Shown here piece by piece: positions 12,552 through 23,377 of a stretch of DNA of 64,000 nucleotides (the first letter of the stretch is position 1; each line of letters begins with the position of its first letter). This DNA comes from Batrachochytrium dendrobatidis JAM81. Taxonomy: Eukaryota > Chytridiomycota > Chytridiomycetes > Rhizophydiales. The notes below the pieces were generated by a model that did not search any database, was not told the origin of the DNA, and saw nothing but the letters and a program-made list of their open reading frames with translations. A program made the translations under genes and the position numbers. The DNA lies in the NCBI RefSeq assembly GCF_000203795.2, contig NW_006281099.1:2855774-2919773 (forward strand), given 5' to 3'.

Positions 12552-13427
12552 ATGGGCGACACGCTGACATTGCTGTCTGTCCATACTGACCTGGAGCATG
12601 CTGTTACCCTGGCTTCTCAAGCAAAAGTCAAGGAGGCCTTGGATTTATGCTCTTCAGTCATGGAGGTTGTTTGTACACATATCGAAATATTAGGTTTGGT
12701 TGACCCTGATGAGCCAGGCTCACCCCACTCGCCAACCACTGAAAAGGCAGCTGCACTCTTGTTGGGCGGATTTGACCGTCTTGGATCTGAAACTACATCT
12801 AAACCCTCAACCACTGCTCATCCAAAAACAGCTGCAGTAAACCATAGCCAACACAATAACAAGGTGCTGGATTCTGAATCCACTGCCAAGAGCAACAGTC
12901 ATGTCAAGGGTGATTTGGCAAATACAAACACTGGCACACATTCATTCTCTTGGGCAACTCAAGGAAGCGATCTAATGCCATTGACAGTAGCACATCGTAT
13001 CGAGTTTTGGCAGCAGGTTAATAGTACATGGCTTTTAGCAATTCGATGCGCAGGAACATCGACAGAGATGGATTTGTTGCGTCAAGACACAACTGTGTTT
13101 ACAGGTTCAAGGCGTGGATCTAGAAGTCGCAGCATTCGAGGATCAAAGGCATCAGCAACTGCTGCTGCGGCGGATGCCGCTTCTACAGCTCATGCTCTTA
13201 ATCTATCCACAGCTACGGCAAATGGTAATGCAAAAACAGACTCATCTCAGGCAGATACCGAAGGCGATCTGAGTTCTGCCATGTTGATCAAGGATTGGAT
13301 CATGCTTCGAGATAACATCATCTCCTGTGGTGATGTATTGGAACTCTATGGATTGGTAGACTATACGATGGGGTTTGCAGAGTTGGAAATTGTCGAGGCT
13401 ATTCATGCACAAATAAGCCGAATGTAA
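12552..13427 (+). CDS. orphan protein with Ala/Ser-rich linker
   Basis: A single-exon frame of 291 residues begins at the ATG at 12552. The ends look folded and the middle does not. Residues 1-60 form amphipathic helices with LEHAVTLASQAKVKEALDLC, and the last 55 residues (AMLIKDWIMLRDNIISCGDV onward) are again helical. Between them is a Thr/Ser/Asn/Ala-rich stretch containing a short conserved-looking patch (VAHRIEFWQQVNSTWLLAI) and an RRGSRSRS cluster. No signal peptide or membrane segment is present. I do not recognise the family. The two terminal helical regions may pack together across the linker. The lack of introns and continuous coding bias support a real gene. Repeat R3 lies directly upstream. 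Confidence 0.7.
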   Translation: MGDTLTLLSVHTDLEHAVTLASQAKVKEALDLCSSVMEVVCTHIEILGLVDPDEPGSPHSPTTEKAAALLLGGFDRLGSETTSKPSTTAHPKTAAVNHSQHNNKVLDSESTAKSNSHVKGDLANTNTGTHSFSWATQGSDLMPLTVAHRIEFWQQVNSTWLLAIRCAGTSTEMDLLRQDTTVFTGSRRGSRSRSIRGSKASATAAAADAASTAHALNLSTATANGNAKTDSSQADTEGDLSSAMLIKDWIMLRDNIISCGDVLELYGLVDYTMGFAELEIVEAIHAQISRM

Positions 13428-13659
13428 ATGCATTTTTTATACCAAGTTTCATAAATGTTTATACTCGATCTTGTTTGCAATTATGGTCGCATCTTCAATT
13501 TTAAAACATCCACAAGCAAATCTAGTCATGCACAATTTGGAGTAGTGTCAATGTATTTTCTTTATAAATCGATATGTATATTTGATAGCCGTTAACAATT
13601 GAATGACTCTAAACTGATAATATCAAAACGAGTCCGCCCAAAAAACCTTGATATACATG

Positions 13660-16600
13660 TCATACTTGTATATTGTGATGGTGATGTGCACATGGCAAAA
13701 GAGCATGTAATCTTGTAGCAGCATCGTCTGTAAAATCGCCACCAATTGCTTGGTGACGGAACAGGACAGAAAATGCATACGGCAACGATGTGCTATCTGG
13801 TTCGCCAGTAAATCTATCCTTGGCTCCTGACACGCTGCGCACATTCATATCACTCTTGAGCGACTCCACTAGAATAGGCAAGCATGTACCACATGCGCCA
13901 ATCTGCGACTCGTATAGCGTCATGGCTGCATTAACAAGCGCGTGGATTATGGTAGAAACGGTACGTTCAGGTACACCCAGCATTTTAAACAGCCCAAATT
14001 CACGCTCTTGCGATTGGGTCGAGTCGGATGACTGAGCATGATCAGAGCCACTTGGACACGGTGTAGTTGAGCTCGATGGCTCCAATGGCTGCTTGCATAA
14101 GCTCAAGTACTGAGCAAATCGCAACAAGTCCACAACTGTTGCAAACACCATTGGGCCAAGGTATCCATTCACAAGCGGCCGACCCACATCCAGCTGATTT
14201 CCTAGATGCATATCCAAATGATCACCCATAGCACTAAGAAGATCAGATAACATTCCCCTAACCAGTCCTTGCTGAGTAGAGCTACCAGAAACAGATGTTT
14301 TTCCAAACAATCTGTGTATAGAATGGTGATCGGCGGCATTATTCATAAATGAACCCGATACAGTTGCTTCAAGAGCTTGGCGAGCCTGTTCAAACCAGTT
14401 GCGGCGGACAGACTTGTCTTCCTTGGAATTTGAGCCAGCAAGTACCCATGAAACTTTGGCAATGGTGAGGTGGATATATGCAATAGATCGCTTCAGACTA
14501 TCTGCGCGAAAGTTGTCTGCAGAGTGAGAAGCGTCAATGGGGGAGAAATTGAATTGGGAACTTGCTCCGTGATTATCGTTTGAGGATGTCAAGAGTGCAG
14601 CCGCTTCAAGAAGAACAGGATAAAGTATAGGCGAGTGTCGCAGTTTAACCAACTCCATCAGCATAGTTTCGTACTGTTTTAAAATGTTAATGACAGCATC
14701 CTCGCTTGGGGATTGAAGATCCAAATCTAACGTAATATTCAGCTCATCTCTAAGCAATCTGTAAATTCGTTCACACGTTGATTCAGGGATACCAAGTGGA
14801 AACAAAAGATGACTTGAGCTACTGCGATTATGGGTGTTGCAGGCACTTGGCTGTGATTTGGCAGTCATGAGATTATCACATGTTTCAGACCCAGCTCGGA
14901 AACGAGATAGAGAGAAAACGCAGTGCGACAAAATAAAGAGTACTTTTGAATGCAAACTTTTGGGAACATTAGGTTGCCATGACTGATCATCCAAAGTCAT
15001 ACTGGAATCGGCAAGAAAAGCATTATCAGCTGGAGCTACCAACAAACTGAGATAATGCAATGCCAATATCGGTCGATGCAATAGCAAATAAGCGGAAGCC
15101 ATATTAATCCAGACTGAATATAATGTGTTCCAATCACGCAGCTGTCTAGAAGCCGTTGCCTGATCATACAACATGCCTAGTCCTCGATCAAACAACGGCT
15201 CAGTGCAATATCGCAGCGTAGTTGATGTGTTTTCACGGCACTGATCCTCAAGAAATTCGCGGAAAGGTGGCTGCCAATATTGTGATAGCCCATCCATGGC
15301 AAGTTTTTGGGCTGATTTAGAGTCCAATTCAGACAAAACACCGTCTTGCTGAAGCGATGACACTGAATCGCTATGGATTGTGCTTAGCCAATCCATGCTA
15401 TTAATACTTTGCGCAACATCAATGTATAGAGACGCGAGATTAGCCAACTGCCGTGTTTCGTCAATACTCCGAGGAAGAACGGTCGGTTGCGATGTATCTG
15501 GTTGAAGAATAAGAGCAGGCAAAGGTGACGGACTTGGACTTGAATCAGACGAAAGCATACTGTGTCCTTGCCGTGAAGGCGGTCTACCAGCAGCTGCAAG
15601 TACTGGCTGAGCCCACACTGATGAAAAAATAGCCAACCCTCTTTCATGCCATTCTACTGCTTTCCCGAGTTCTCCAGCAGCATGCCATGCACAACCAATA
15701 TTGGCGGCGATGGCTGCCTGAATACCGGTAATTTCCACAAGTCCAACTTGGGGTTGAGACTTGGATGTAGATCGAGTAGCTGTCAAGTAGCTCATATTAG
15801 CCAACGATGGGATATGCGATGCCACGGTTGCCAATAATGTATTTGCAGCCATATGACTTTGTAAACTAGATGCAGTCAGTCCCAATACTCCAAAGCACGT
15901 GCCCAGATGGGTTAATGAGCGAGCCTGAGCAAGCAAGGTCTGCCGATGAAGGTAGGAAAGTCGATACTGTTTGGAAAGGGTCGCAGGCGCAGCTGAAAAC
16001 ACACCATTCGGAATAGGCGATGGTTGTGAAGCAACCGAACTGCTATCCGCAAAAGTAGGATTTTGGATCGTGTTGACCAGCTCCTCGGGAAGTGGATACT
16101 CTTCAAGAATGATTCCAACAAGACGCTTGCAAGTCTCGTGTTGCTGGACTGCAAGTTGATATTCACCATTTGAAAAATACACATTTCCAAGGTTTGTTGT
16201 AAGTTGCAAAAGCCAGATAAGTATTGGAGGACCTAGTGCCGGTTCGTGCTGGGTTGCTGAAACAGTAGACTGGAATCGACTATTTGCAACACTGTTTCCA
16301 GCTATACTTGCACCACTGGTGGAAATCCCGCTTGTGGATGCTTCTGAACTAACAGAACGAATGGAAGCGGGACGTTTTTCAAATACCCGTTCAGACGCTG
16401 TTACAAAAGCTTCTTCAACTTGATCCCCCTCAAGATCCAAAGCACGAATGGCAATTTGCAGCCAATTGGAGGGATACTTTGTAGCTGCCATCCGAATATA
16501 ATCTACAGTAGAATCCCAGCTAGCCTCCAAATAGTTTTTAGCTGTAACAACATGTCCAGCATTTCGAAGAGTGCATCCAATGTTGGACTGTGCTTTTGCC

Positions 16601-17888
16601 TTTCGAAACAGATCTCGTGCTTGATCGGCAATCACAAGTGCTTCGCTCCATTTCCTGACAGCATCTCGTATATCAAACTTTGGTGCAGATAATGCAGCTA
16701 GTCCTGCATTTATTAAATCGTCGATACTGGCCTTTTGTTTTGAAGCATTACGAGAAGGGATTTGCAAGTCTTCGGCTCGATCTTTATGCCGTGAATCGCC
16801 ACGTGAAGGAATTCTAACACGGTTTCCTTTGGACAATGGGTTTGGAAAGCTAAAATCAGGTAAGCTTGTATTTCATGATAGAATACACAAGGAATTTAAA
16901 TCAAACCATCACATTGAAGTTTAGAACATTACACACCCAAGGGGTTTGAGTACATTGTAAAAATAAAGGCCTACCTGCTCTTGAGTTGGCTGCCATCCAT
17001 TGAGTTTATCAGACCAAATCCAGCACTATAGCTACTATTGAATGCAACAGTAGATTCTGAATGCTGATGTCCATTGTCAGTAAGATTTCGTCTTAGATTC
17101 TGGTTGAGACGAGAAATGCCAATATTTGGACTACTTACTCTTGTAGTTGCTGTAGTAGCAGACTTGAGGTTGCTAGTAAGGGTTGAATTATGGTTTGAAG
17201 ACGGGGAAGCTGAATGGTCGTGGCCAGACGATGCCGATGCAACACGTGTAGGGATGGTTGCATGGCGCGAGACAGCAGGATAAACATTACCCCATCGGTC
17301 AGTAGAACCATGGGATGAAGCCAAGAGATTTGGATCGGAAGAGCCAGATAGCATCAAATTTGGATACAGAGATGCATGTGTTTGAGCCGATGAAGATTGT
17401 TTCAAGTGTGGCGAGTCAGACTCTTGAATGCTGATCATGGACGGATGCTGTCGCAAAGCACCAGGAGAATTGACAGATGAATAGGGTTCGATATAAAAGG
17501 AAGACGGTTGAGCCAATGACAGGTTGGGTTGATGATAAGACGGAAGCGGTGACTGCTGATATGGATGGTCGCTTTGTTGCTGAGCTTGACTATAGTCTTG
17601 AAAATACGCTAGCTGAGGCTGTCCAGAGGAGAACTCTGGAGGTAAAAGCGAATTAGGAGATGCTGGAGATGATGCTGTAGAAGAGTATAGTTGACCAAGG
17701 ATGCTAGTTCTCATCTGCAGTATTTGCTGCTGTTCACCATGACGTAGTGGTTCATTGTATGAATTCAAAAGGGCCGAATCATGAGTCGAATGATTCAATG
17801 GTGGTGCCTGTACCCAAACATGAGGTTGTTCCTTTGGTTTATTAGGAGGAGGAACAGCTCTACGAGGAGGTATATGAGCACCTTCCAT
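13660..17888 (-). CDS. large TPR-repeat protein with disordered N-terminus
   Basis: Two exons, complement(13660..16849, 16975..17888), join in phase (AG|C) to 1367 residues. The ATG at 17888 begins MEGAHIPPRRAVPPPNKPKE. Residues 1-305 are Pro/Ser/Gln-rich with SH3-ligand-like proline patches. From about residue 330 there are helical repeats of TPR type: NIGCTLRNAGHVVTAKNYLE, NLGNVYFSNGEYQLAVQQHE, THLGTCFGVLGLTASSLQSH and NIGCAWHAAGELGKAVEWHE. More helical repeats follow to about residue 1200. TPR solenoids bind protein partners, and no catalytic motif is seen, so a scaffold role is likely. A reading that starts at 16836 uses TTG and would miss exon 1. It converges with the orphan at 12552. 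Confidence 0.8.
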
Positions 17889-18024
17889 GAAGAAATTCTA
17901 ACAAGTTGATCAAGTCAATCCAATTTATTATGGTGGTTACCCACCCTCAGGCCATCAGCCCTTCTGTTTCCATCACTAACTAGTGATCGTTCATTCAATA
18001 CAGCGCTGTTTATTCCATATCAAA

Positions 18025-19347
18025 TCACTCATGCAATTCGTATTCAAGAGTCGAAAGAACAAGATCTGCATGGGTCTGCAGCTGGCCAATCTCAGTCGCG
18101 GCGCGATGGGCTCGACAAGCGATCTGCTGGAAGCTTTCTTGATGCACGCTGGTTCCATGGCGACCATAAAGAAATGCACCGTACGTTGCTGAAAGAATCA
18201 GTCCACTGATTCCAATCTTGGTTACTGACCCTGCATGCTGGCCACCAAACAAGACACTGGACACTACAAGAAACGAAGAAATGCTTACTCCCAAATATAC
18301 TGGACCTACTTGTCTGTCCTTGTCTTTTGTGTCCAGTCTATTCATACTCTCAACAAGATCTGTGAGCTGAGCCACATCTCGAACTACTACACGAGGTATA
18401 CTTAATTTCAGCATCTGTCGCTCTCGAATCCATAGTTTGACTTGATCCAATCGCTGCTCACACTCGAGCAAACATGCATAGAATTGCTGGAGAAACTCGT
18501 ATCTGCTCATGTGCTCTGATGTTTTATATGCAGAGAAGAGTGTAAGTAAAGAAAAGGATACTCCTGCAATGACTGCCATGGGTAATTCTCCAAACCCAGA
18601 CTTGTCAGCCTGTTTAGTTTCTTTTACTTTCTTCTGTTCAACTTTTGACTCCTGATTACAATCGCTCTCTGAATCATCAGTAGACTGTGTCGAGTCATTT
18701 TTCCTAAACTTGGTTGATTGACGTGTTTTTAATGGCTTGTTTGCTTGCTGTTTGTTGTTTTGAACAACAGTCGGATCAGAAGGAATAATCACTGTGGGAG
18801 GTTGTGGATTAGAAATCACTACCGTATTGGGTTGCAATGGACATACTGTTGGAGAAACTGCTCGTTGTTTGCTTTTTTTACTAGATCGTCGAGTTGCTGA
18901 TGTCTGTGAATTTTGAACCCATACCTCTGCAAGATTAGAAGCAAGCTGAACCATTGAGTGAAACAAAGTTGGGGTTCTAGCTGGTACAGTATAACTACTC
19001 AATGACACAGTTTCTGAATAAACTGAAGTGGTACTGATGGGCTGAACATGGTTTTGCGAAGCAAAACAAGACGTTTCCGAGACAAACTGATTCTGTTGAA
19101 CTTTTACAGGTGCATGATGAGTTGTAATATCAGGATTACCGAGTGTAGTATTCAGTTGATTGCCGTGGTTCTTTAGATGCTGAGTACTCTGATGAGAAGT
19201 AGATGAGGTTTTGGTAGAAGAAAAGTTGGGAATGTATTGGCCATATACACCAGGAGCAAAGTTGAGAAGATTCTGAAAGCAATCGAGAAACTGGCCATTA
19301 TCTTTGTAGTATAAGTCTGTTGGAAAGTCAATATCAGATAAAAGCAT
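18025..19347 (-). CDS. orphan membrane protein with three hydrophobic segments
   Basis: Single exon of 440 residues from the ATG at 19347 (MLLSDIDFPTDLYYKDNG). The first 230 residues are polar and Ser/Thr/Gln-rich, with a basic patch (RRSSKKSKQR) and an acidic Ser stretch. Hydrophobic segments follow near residues 256-275 (PMAVIAGVSFSLLTLFSAY), 350-367 (VYLGVSISSFLVVSSVLF) and 375-393 (GISGLILSATYGAFLYG). A charged helical region rich in Glu, Arg and Leu lies between the first and second. The last 50 residues look like an amphipathic helix. There is no N-terminal signal peptide, so internal signal-anchor insertion is likely. I do not recognise the family or organelle. It lies 136 bp upstream of the TPR gene on the same strand and shares a divergent promoter with the J-protein gene. 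Confidence 0.65.
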   Translation of the reverse strand: MLLSDIDFPTDLYYKDNGQFLDCFQNLLNFAPGVYGQYIPNFSSTKTSSTSHQSTQHLKNHGNQLNTTLGNPDITTHHAPVKVQQNQFVSETSCFASQNHVQPISTTSVYSETVSLSSYTVPARTPTLFHSMVQLASNLAEVWVQNSQTSATRRSSKKSKQRAVSPTVCPLQPNTVVISNPQPPTVIIPSDPTVVQNNKQQANKPLKTRQSTKFRKNDSTQSTDDSESDCNQESKVEQKKVKETKQADKSGFGELPMAVIAGVSFSLLTLFSAYKTSEHMSRYEFLQQFYACLLECEQRLDQVKLWIRERQMLKLSIPRVVVRDVAQLTDLVESMNRLDTKDKDRQVGPVYLGVSISSFLVVSSVLFGGQHAGSVTKIGISGLILSATYGAFLYGRHGTSVHQESFQQIACRAHRAATEIGQLQTHADLVLSTLEYELHE

Positions 19348-19923
19348 AACGAATCGTTTACGATTAAAAACTATTGAGCCTGTAATTCAAACAAATGTAT
19401 TTAAAAAGTTGGTAAACAATTTTTCACTTGAGGATTTGGATAGCGAGTAGATGATGTGGTTTTGAGTACTAGCAGATCTATGCAGCAATCTGGGAATCTA
19501 TTTGAGATCTTGTTTGATTCTACGATTCCAACTTGCAGTCAATTATATGCTTTGACTGCTGTAGTGGCACTGCTTGCCATTGACTTTTGTTAAGCCAAGA
19601 GTTGAGCGATTTATGCGATTGATCCAGCATTCTTGCTGCAGCATTTGGTGAATTCAATTCAAACTGGCAGTTGAATTGCATGGCCAGTAATCCAGACCAT
19701 GTCAAGGCCTATTCTCATCTGCTACCAACATACTCTTGTCTGCTACCAACAGTCCATTCACTTCCAGTCATTGATATCGTCAAAGAGGCACCTGCTTTGC
19801 TTTTGAAAACTGTCGTCTTTTTGCTATAAAAAGACCTGATTTTAGACACTTCCAATCTCATCTCCTGTTCACTTGATACTATTCTCTTATTGGCATATTC
19901 TCTTATTCTAAACAAGCTTTCAA
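19348..19923. promoter_or_regulatory. divergent promoter region
   Basis: These 576 bp separate the starts of the orphan membrane protein (-) and the J-protein (+), so both promoters must lie here. The sequence contains short internal repeats of CTGCTACCAAC near 19720 and 19739. I see no repeat copy and no defined binding site. Confidence 0.5.
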
Positions 19924-20762
19924 ATGAGTATACGACCTTTTTCTTCTGTAAAGATGCTTGCCTCTCGGTCTTTTCAAAGTCCAATATCTTCTTTCAATCG
20001 GCCATATATGCCAAGTCGCTATCTGTTAAGCAAGGCTCAGACTCGTATTTTCCATAGCGATACCCCAAAGTGGAGCTTATCCCAATCTCCTTATCATATA
20101 CTAAAGTCAACCCAGTCTTCTTCGAAACAGGATCTCAAGGACAGATTTATAGAGGTATGTCTCATTTCATAATCAAATCCCACGTTTTCATGTATATTAT
20201 TTGATCTAATCTAGCTTCTATTCTTATGTAGCTTACAAAACAATATCATCCCGACAAAACTTTGAATATGCCAGAAGAGGAGCGCCAGAGGCGCCATACT
20301 CATTATCTACATATTCAGGCTGCATATAAGCTTCTACGTGATCCAAAAACAAGGCAAATGTATGATTTGGGTCAGATAACATACAATCCTAACAAATCTA
20401 ATAGTTATACCACTTTTGGAGGTGAGTATTTGGCATGATATATGAAAAGTTATTGTTGGAATCTGATAGTGGCATGATTCCAATTAAAACGCCTATTGTA
20501 AAAGATACTATCCCTTGCATTAATAATAACCACCCATAAATATACTTTTACAGGAAATATAATCACTCCTTCTGTCAAAGATTTTATCTATCCTTGGGTT
20601 CTTGGTGTTGCTTTTTTGGGTATTATGTCACTCATATGGATTGACAATAATAACAGTGCGCGAATCCGAGAAGAAGAGATTGCATGGCAGTACTTTCGCC
20701 AGCAGCGCCGAAAAGAAGGTCTTGGTGACATTGTTGGAATGACGCACTATAGGCGAGTTTGA
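19924..20762 (+). CDS. J-domain protein, probably mitochondrial, membrane-anchored
   Basis: Three exons, 19924..20154, 20232..20421 and 20554..20762, give 209 residues. The N-terminus is Ser/Arg-rich without acidic residues (MSIRPFSSVKMLASRSFQSP), as in mitochondrial presequences. The J-domain spans about residues 51-120: PYHILKSTQSSSKQDLKDRF, then the HPD motif in TKQYHPDKT at the start of exon 2, then AAYKLLRDPKTRQMYDLG. A hydrophobic segment near residue 155 (PWVLGVAFLGIMSLIWI) is followed by a basic tail. The HPD motif is what J-proteins use to stimulate Hsp70 ATPase. The layout resembles small type III J-proteins of the DNAJC4 kind, but the exact orthologue is unclear. Organelle placement is inferred from the leader. 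Confidence 0.85.
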
Positions 20763-20879
20763 AACCCATTCAATCCAATAAAAAACAGTCTTGAGCCATT
20801 CAAAACGGTATATGAGTATATTTTCCTCCTGTTTCTTTAAAAACTCACAGCATTTACTCCTAAGATGCATATAATATTG

Positions 20880-21278
20880 CATACGGCCTTTTCAACTCTT
20901 TAATAGACACATTGTTTGTCCTACAAAATTAAACTAGTTTCGAGCCTCTCTTTCTCCACTTTTGACATAGCCATACACTGTAAGATCTCCAAGTTTGAAA
21001 CCATATTCATCCATCGCAACTTACATGTTTGGTTTGACTGTTTTCAATAAAACTCTTGTATCCCAAAACCACAAATACATTGCGTTCTAGTCTGAAAACA
21101 ACGATTGCACGCTTCAATACAACAGTTGTTTCCATACCAATACCAAAAAAGAGATCAGTCAACTAGTGAATTTAGAACACAATCTTGACCAGCAAACTGA
21201 CACTCATTATTTCATCAGACTTTCCGTCTATCATCTATTTTGGCAACTATATTTAGTGTTTCATTCCATGCGGATACG
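20880..21278 (-). repeat. dispersed MITE-like repeat, copy R4
   Basis: The core is clear: GCCATACACTG at about 20980, then CCAAGTTTGAAACCATATTC at about 20989. The outer ends are weak. The right end near 21262-21278 (CATTCCATGCGGATACG) is a degenerate family terminus, and the left end is not definable. Orientation as R3. Confidence 0.5.
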
Positions 21279-21732
21279 TTTGAAGACAAAAGGGATGAAA
21301 ATGCTTGTTTATACTCCAATCCAATTTCATTGTATTTTGAAACTATCCTGATAGCATCATTCAGACTGTTTCTGTAGCATTTGAACAAGAGTGTTGCGTT
21401 TATAAACTTGTATGATTGTTTTAGGTTGGCGTAGACCTATATAGATGAAACGCTGAAGATCGCGTTAGAACAAGACCAAATGAGTGGCATTGTCATATAT
21501 TGAATTGGGAGGAGCCGCAGGTTGTTTAAAAAACTGGCCGTGTCAACAAGTTAGATTGTTGCCGTGGTACAGGAAACACGATCGATAGATGCTCATACCA
21601 TTCAAATCAGCAATTCATCGATATTTGTAAAACAATATCCAGTCGCTAGCTGCGATTGACCATCAGATACACTTGACTTTATCGTTACAGATGCATTTGA
21701 TCAATATCAGTTTTAAATAAGTATTCATTTGC
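21279..21732. other. 3' flank of the LIM gene, nothing recognised
   Basis: AT-rich spacer between repeat R4 and the stop codon of the LIM gene. No gene or repeat could be supported. Confidence 0.5.
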
Positions 21733-22749
21733 TCAAAATCCTTCAGTACTCAAAACTCCAGCACCACCACCAAAGCCATAGCCTTTGGGTCCAAATTGTC
21801 GACCATGACACGGTTTGCAGAATATAGCGACGTCCTTGCTGGAAACTGAGCCGGTATCAAGCTGCTTGTTGCAGGAAGAGCACTTGAAACATGTCTTGTG
21901 GTATTTAAGGTTTCCTGGACCAATCACCTATGCCGATTTGACATGTATGTGAGCACATTGATGTTGAGCATAAATCTGCCTTGTCCCGCGTTGTTACAAA
22001 TCTCTCGATTCATCCCAGATTCAACGATTTGAGTGAAAGGAGTGAATACACATTCATAGACATACCTGCTCAGCAAAATAGACTGCCTTGGTGCATCTTG
22101 TGCATTTTTCAGCACCACCATACTTGGATGCTGCTGCACTAGCTGGTCGAGGAGCATGATTAACAGCACTGCTTCCTGTCGTGGCACCTTCATAAGCCGA
22201 CCGAAGACTGGATGTGTTGGCCGAGTAGACTTTTTCATCGCCTGCTGTAGCAGATGATGCAACATAGGCCGTTTGAGATGAGTCTGTGTTTGGAATGTCC
22301 GTCGAGGCAGACATATTTGCTTCAGATTTGCCAGTAATGCGTGACTGAGAAGTGGCAGTTACCATTGAAGGTTTGGTATCCATGCTTAAAACACCTGCAC
22401 CACCTCCAAACCCATACCCTTGATGATTCGTTATATTCCAAAGAGCATTTCATCCAGCAGTCAATGAGTCAACGTTTTGAAAACAGTGGTATATATCGTA
22501 CTTGCCAGCCGAGTACTTTCAAGATAAGCCAACTATACCTTTTGGACCAAACATGCGGCCATGGCAAGTCTTGCAATAAACCTGCTTGTTATTTTCAGAG
22601 ATATTGGTCGAGTCAAGACGCTTGTTGCATTCCGTACAGGTAAGACAGTTTTTGTGCCATGTTCCTCCAGGAGCAACCATCTGCTCTTGAAAGTATACTG
22701 CCTTGTTGCATCGAACACACATTACTGCAGCTCCACCATATTTGGACAT
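21733..22749 (-). CDS. two-LIM-domain protein (CRP-like)
   Basis: Three exons, complement(21733..21927, 22066..22418, 22539..22749), give 252 residues with phases 1 and 0 agreeing. LIM1 (residues 9-67) has CVRC, then HKNCLTCTEC, then CKTCH. LIM2 (about 185-242) has CTRC, HKTCFKCSSC and CKPCH. Each is followed by a Gly-rich patch (GPKGYGFGGGAGVL), the signature of cysteine-rich/muscle-LIM proteins. The linker of about 110 residues is Ser/Ala/Thr-rich. LIM zinc fingers bind protein partners, often in actin structures, and the paired LIM-Gly layout suits an actin-associated adaptor. Both LIM domains begin with a similar KYGGA..C phrase, suggesting internal duplication. All eight zinc ligands of each domain appear present. 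Confidence 0.9.
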
Positions 22750-23377
22750 TTTTATAGTTTAACAGCGTGATGGCAGGATTACAAAGTGCATGCTATTTAA
22801 ATATCCTATTCAATGAGATTCCGGCAATAGATCTGGGCATGGTTTTCATCTGAAACAATACTTTTACTTGACGACTATAGTCTATCCTATTCACTGAATC
22901 CAGCAAAATTGATATTTTCAAACAAGCTAGACTTGTTGTCAATTACCTCGACAATATCTATAACTACTGGAATATTTTTGATCTGACATGCCTCCAATAA
23001 AACACTGCTACAGTAGTATACATATTATAAAGTTTCAAATAAAAAAATGCCATTACTGAATTGATATATGCCATTGCGCATTGTTTTTATTAATCAGCCT
23101 TTATCATTTTTCAAGCTACTCAATTGAAACATGGCCTAAACCAAAAGCATGATCAATTCATTTGTCCAATGCTCAACTGAATTAGTAAATGCCAATCCAT
23201 TTTTGGTTCCTCCTGATTTGTTCAGATATATTCCTGTCGCGTGTCAAGCTAACATTGATTCCATAACATGGCTTGAAATATTCCGACCATGTCGACTTTT
23301 TCAAACTCTAAATATTACTTTGAGTTCAAAATAGCTTTACTATACTTGTCTTTAGTACAATAGATACAGAGGAAACC
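22750..23377. promoter_or_regulatory. divergent promoter region
   Basis: 628 bp lie between the starts of the LIM gene (-) and the glycosyltransferase gene (+). It is AT-rich. A 61-codon frame at 23149..23334 lies just upstream of the glycosyltransferase start and could be an upstream ORF. It has no recognisable domain. Confidence 0.45.

Noticed and set aside
13660..16836. TPR protein starting at 16836
   Set aside because: The initiator would be TTG. A phase-matched exon at 16975..17888 supplies an ATG and extends the protein.
17460..17475. GGTTCGATATAA resembling a pol III B-box
   Set aside because: It lacks the conserved downstream C, lies in coding sequence of the TPR gene, and has no A-box partner.
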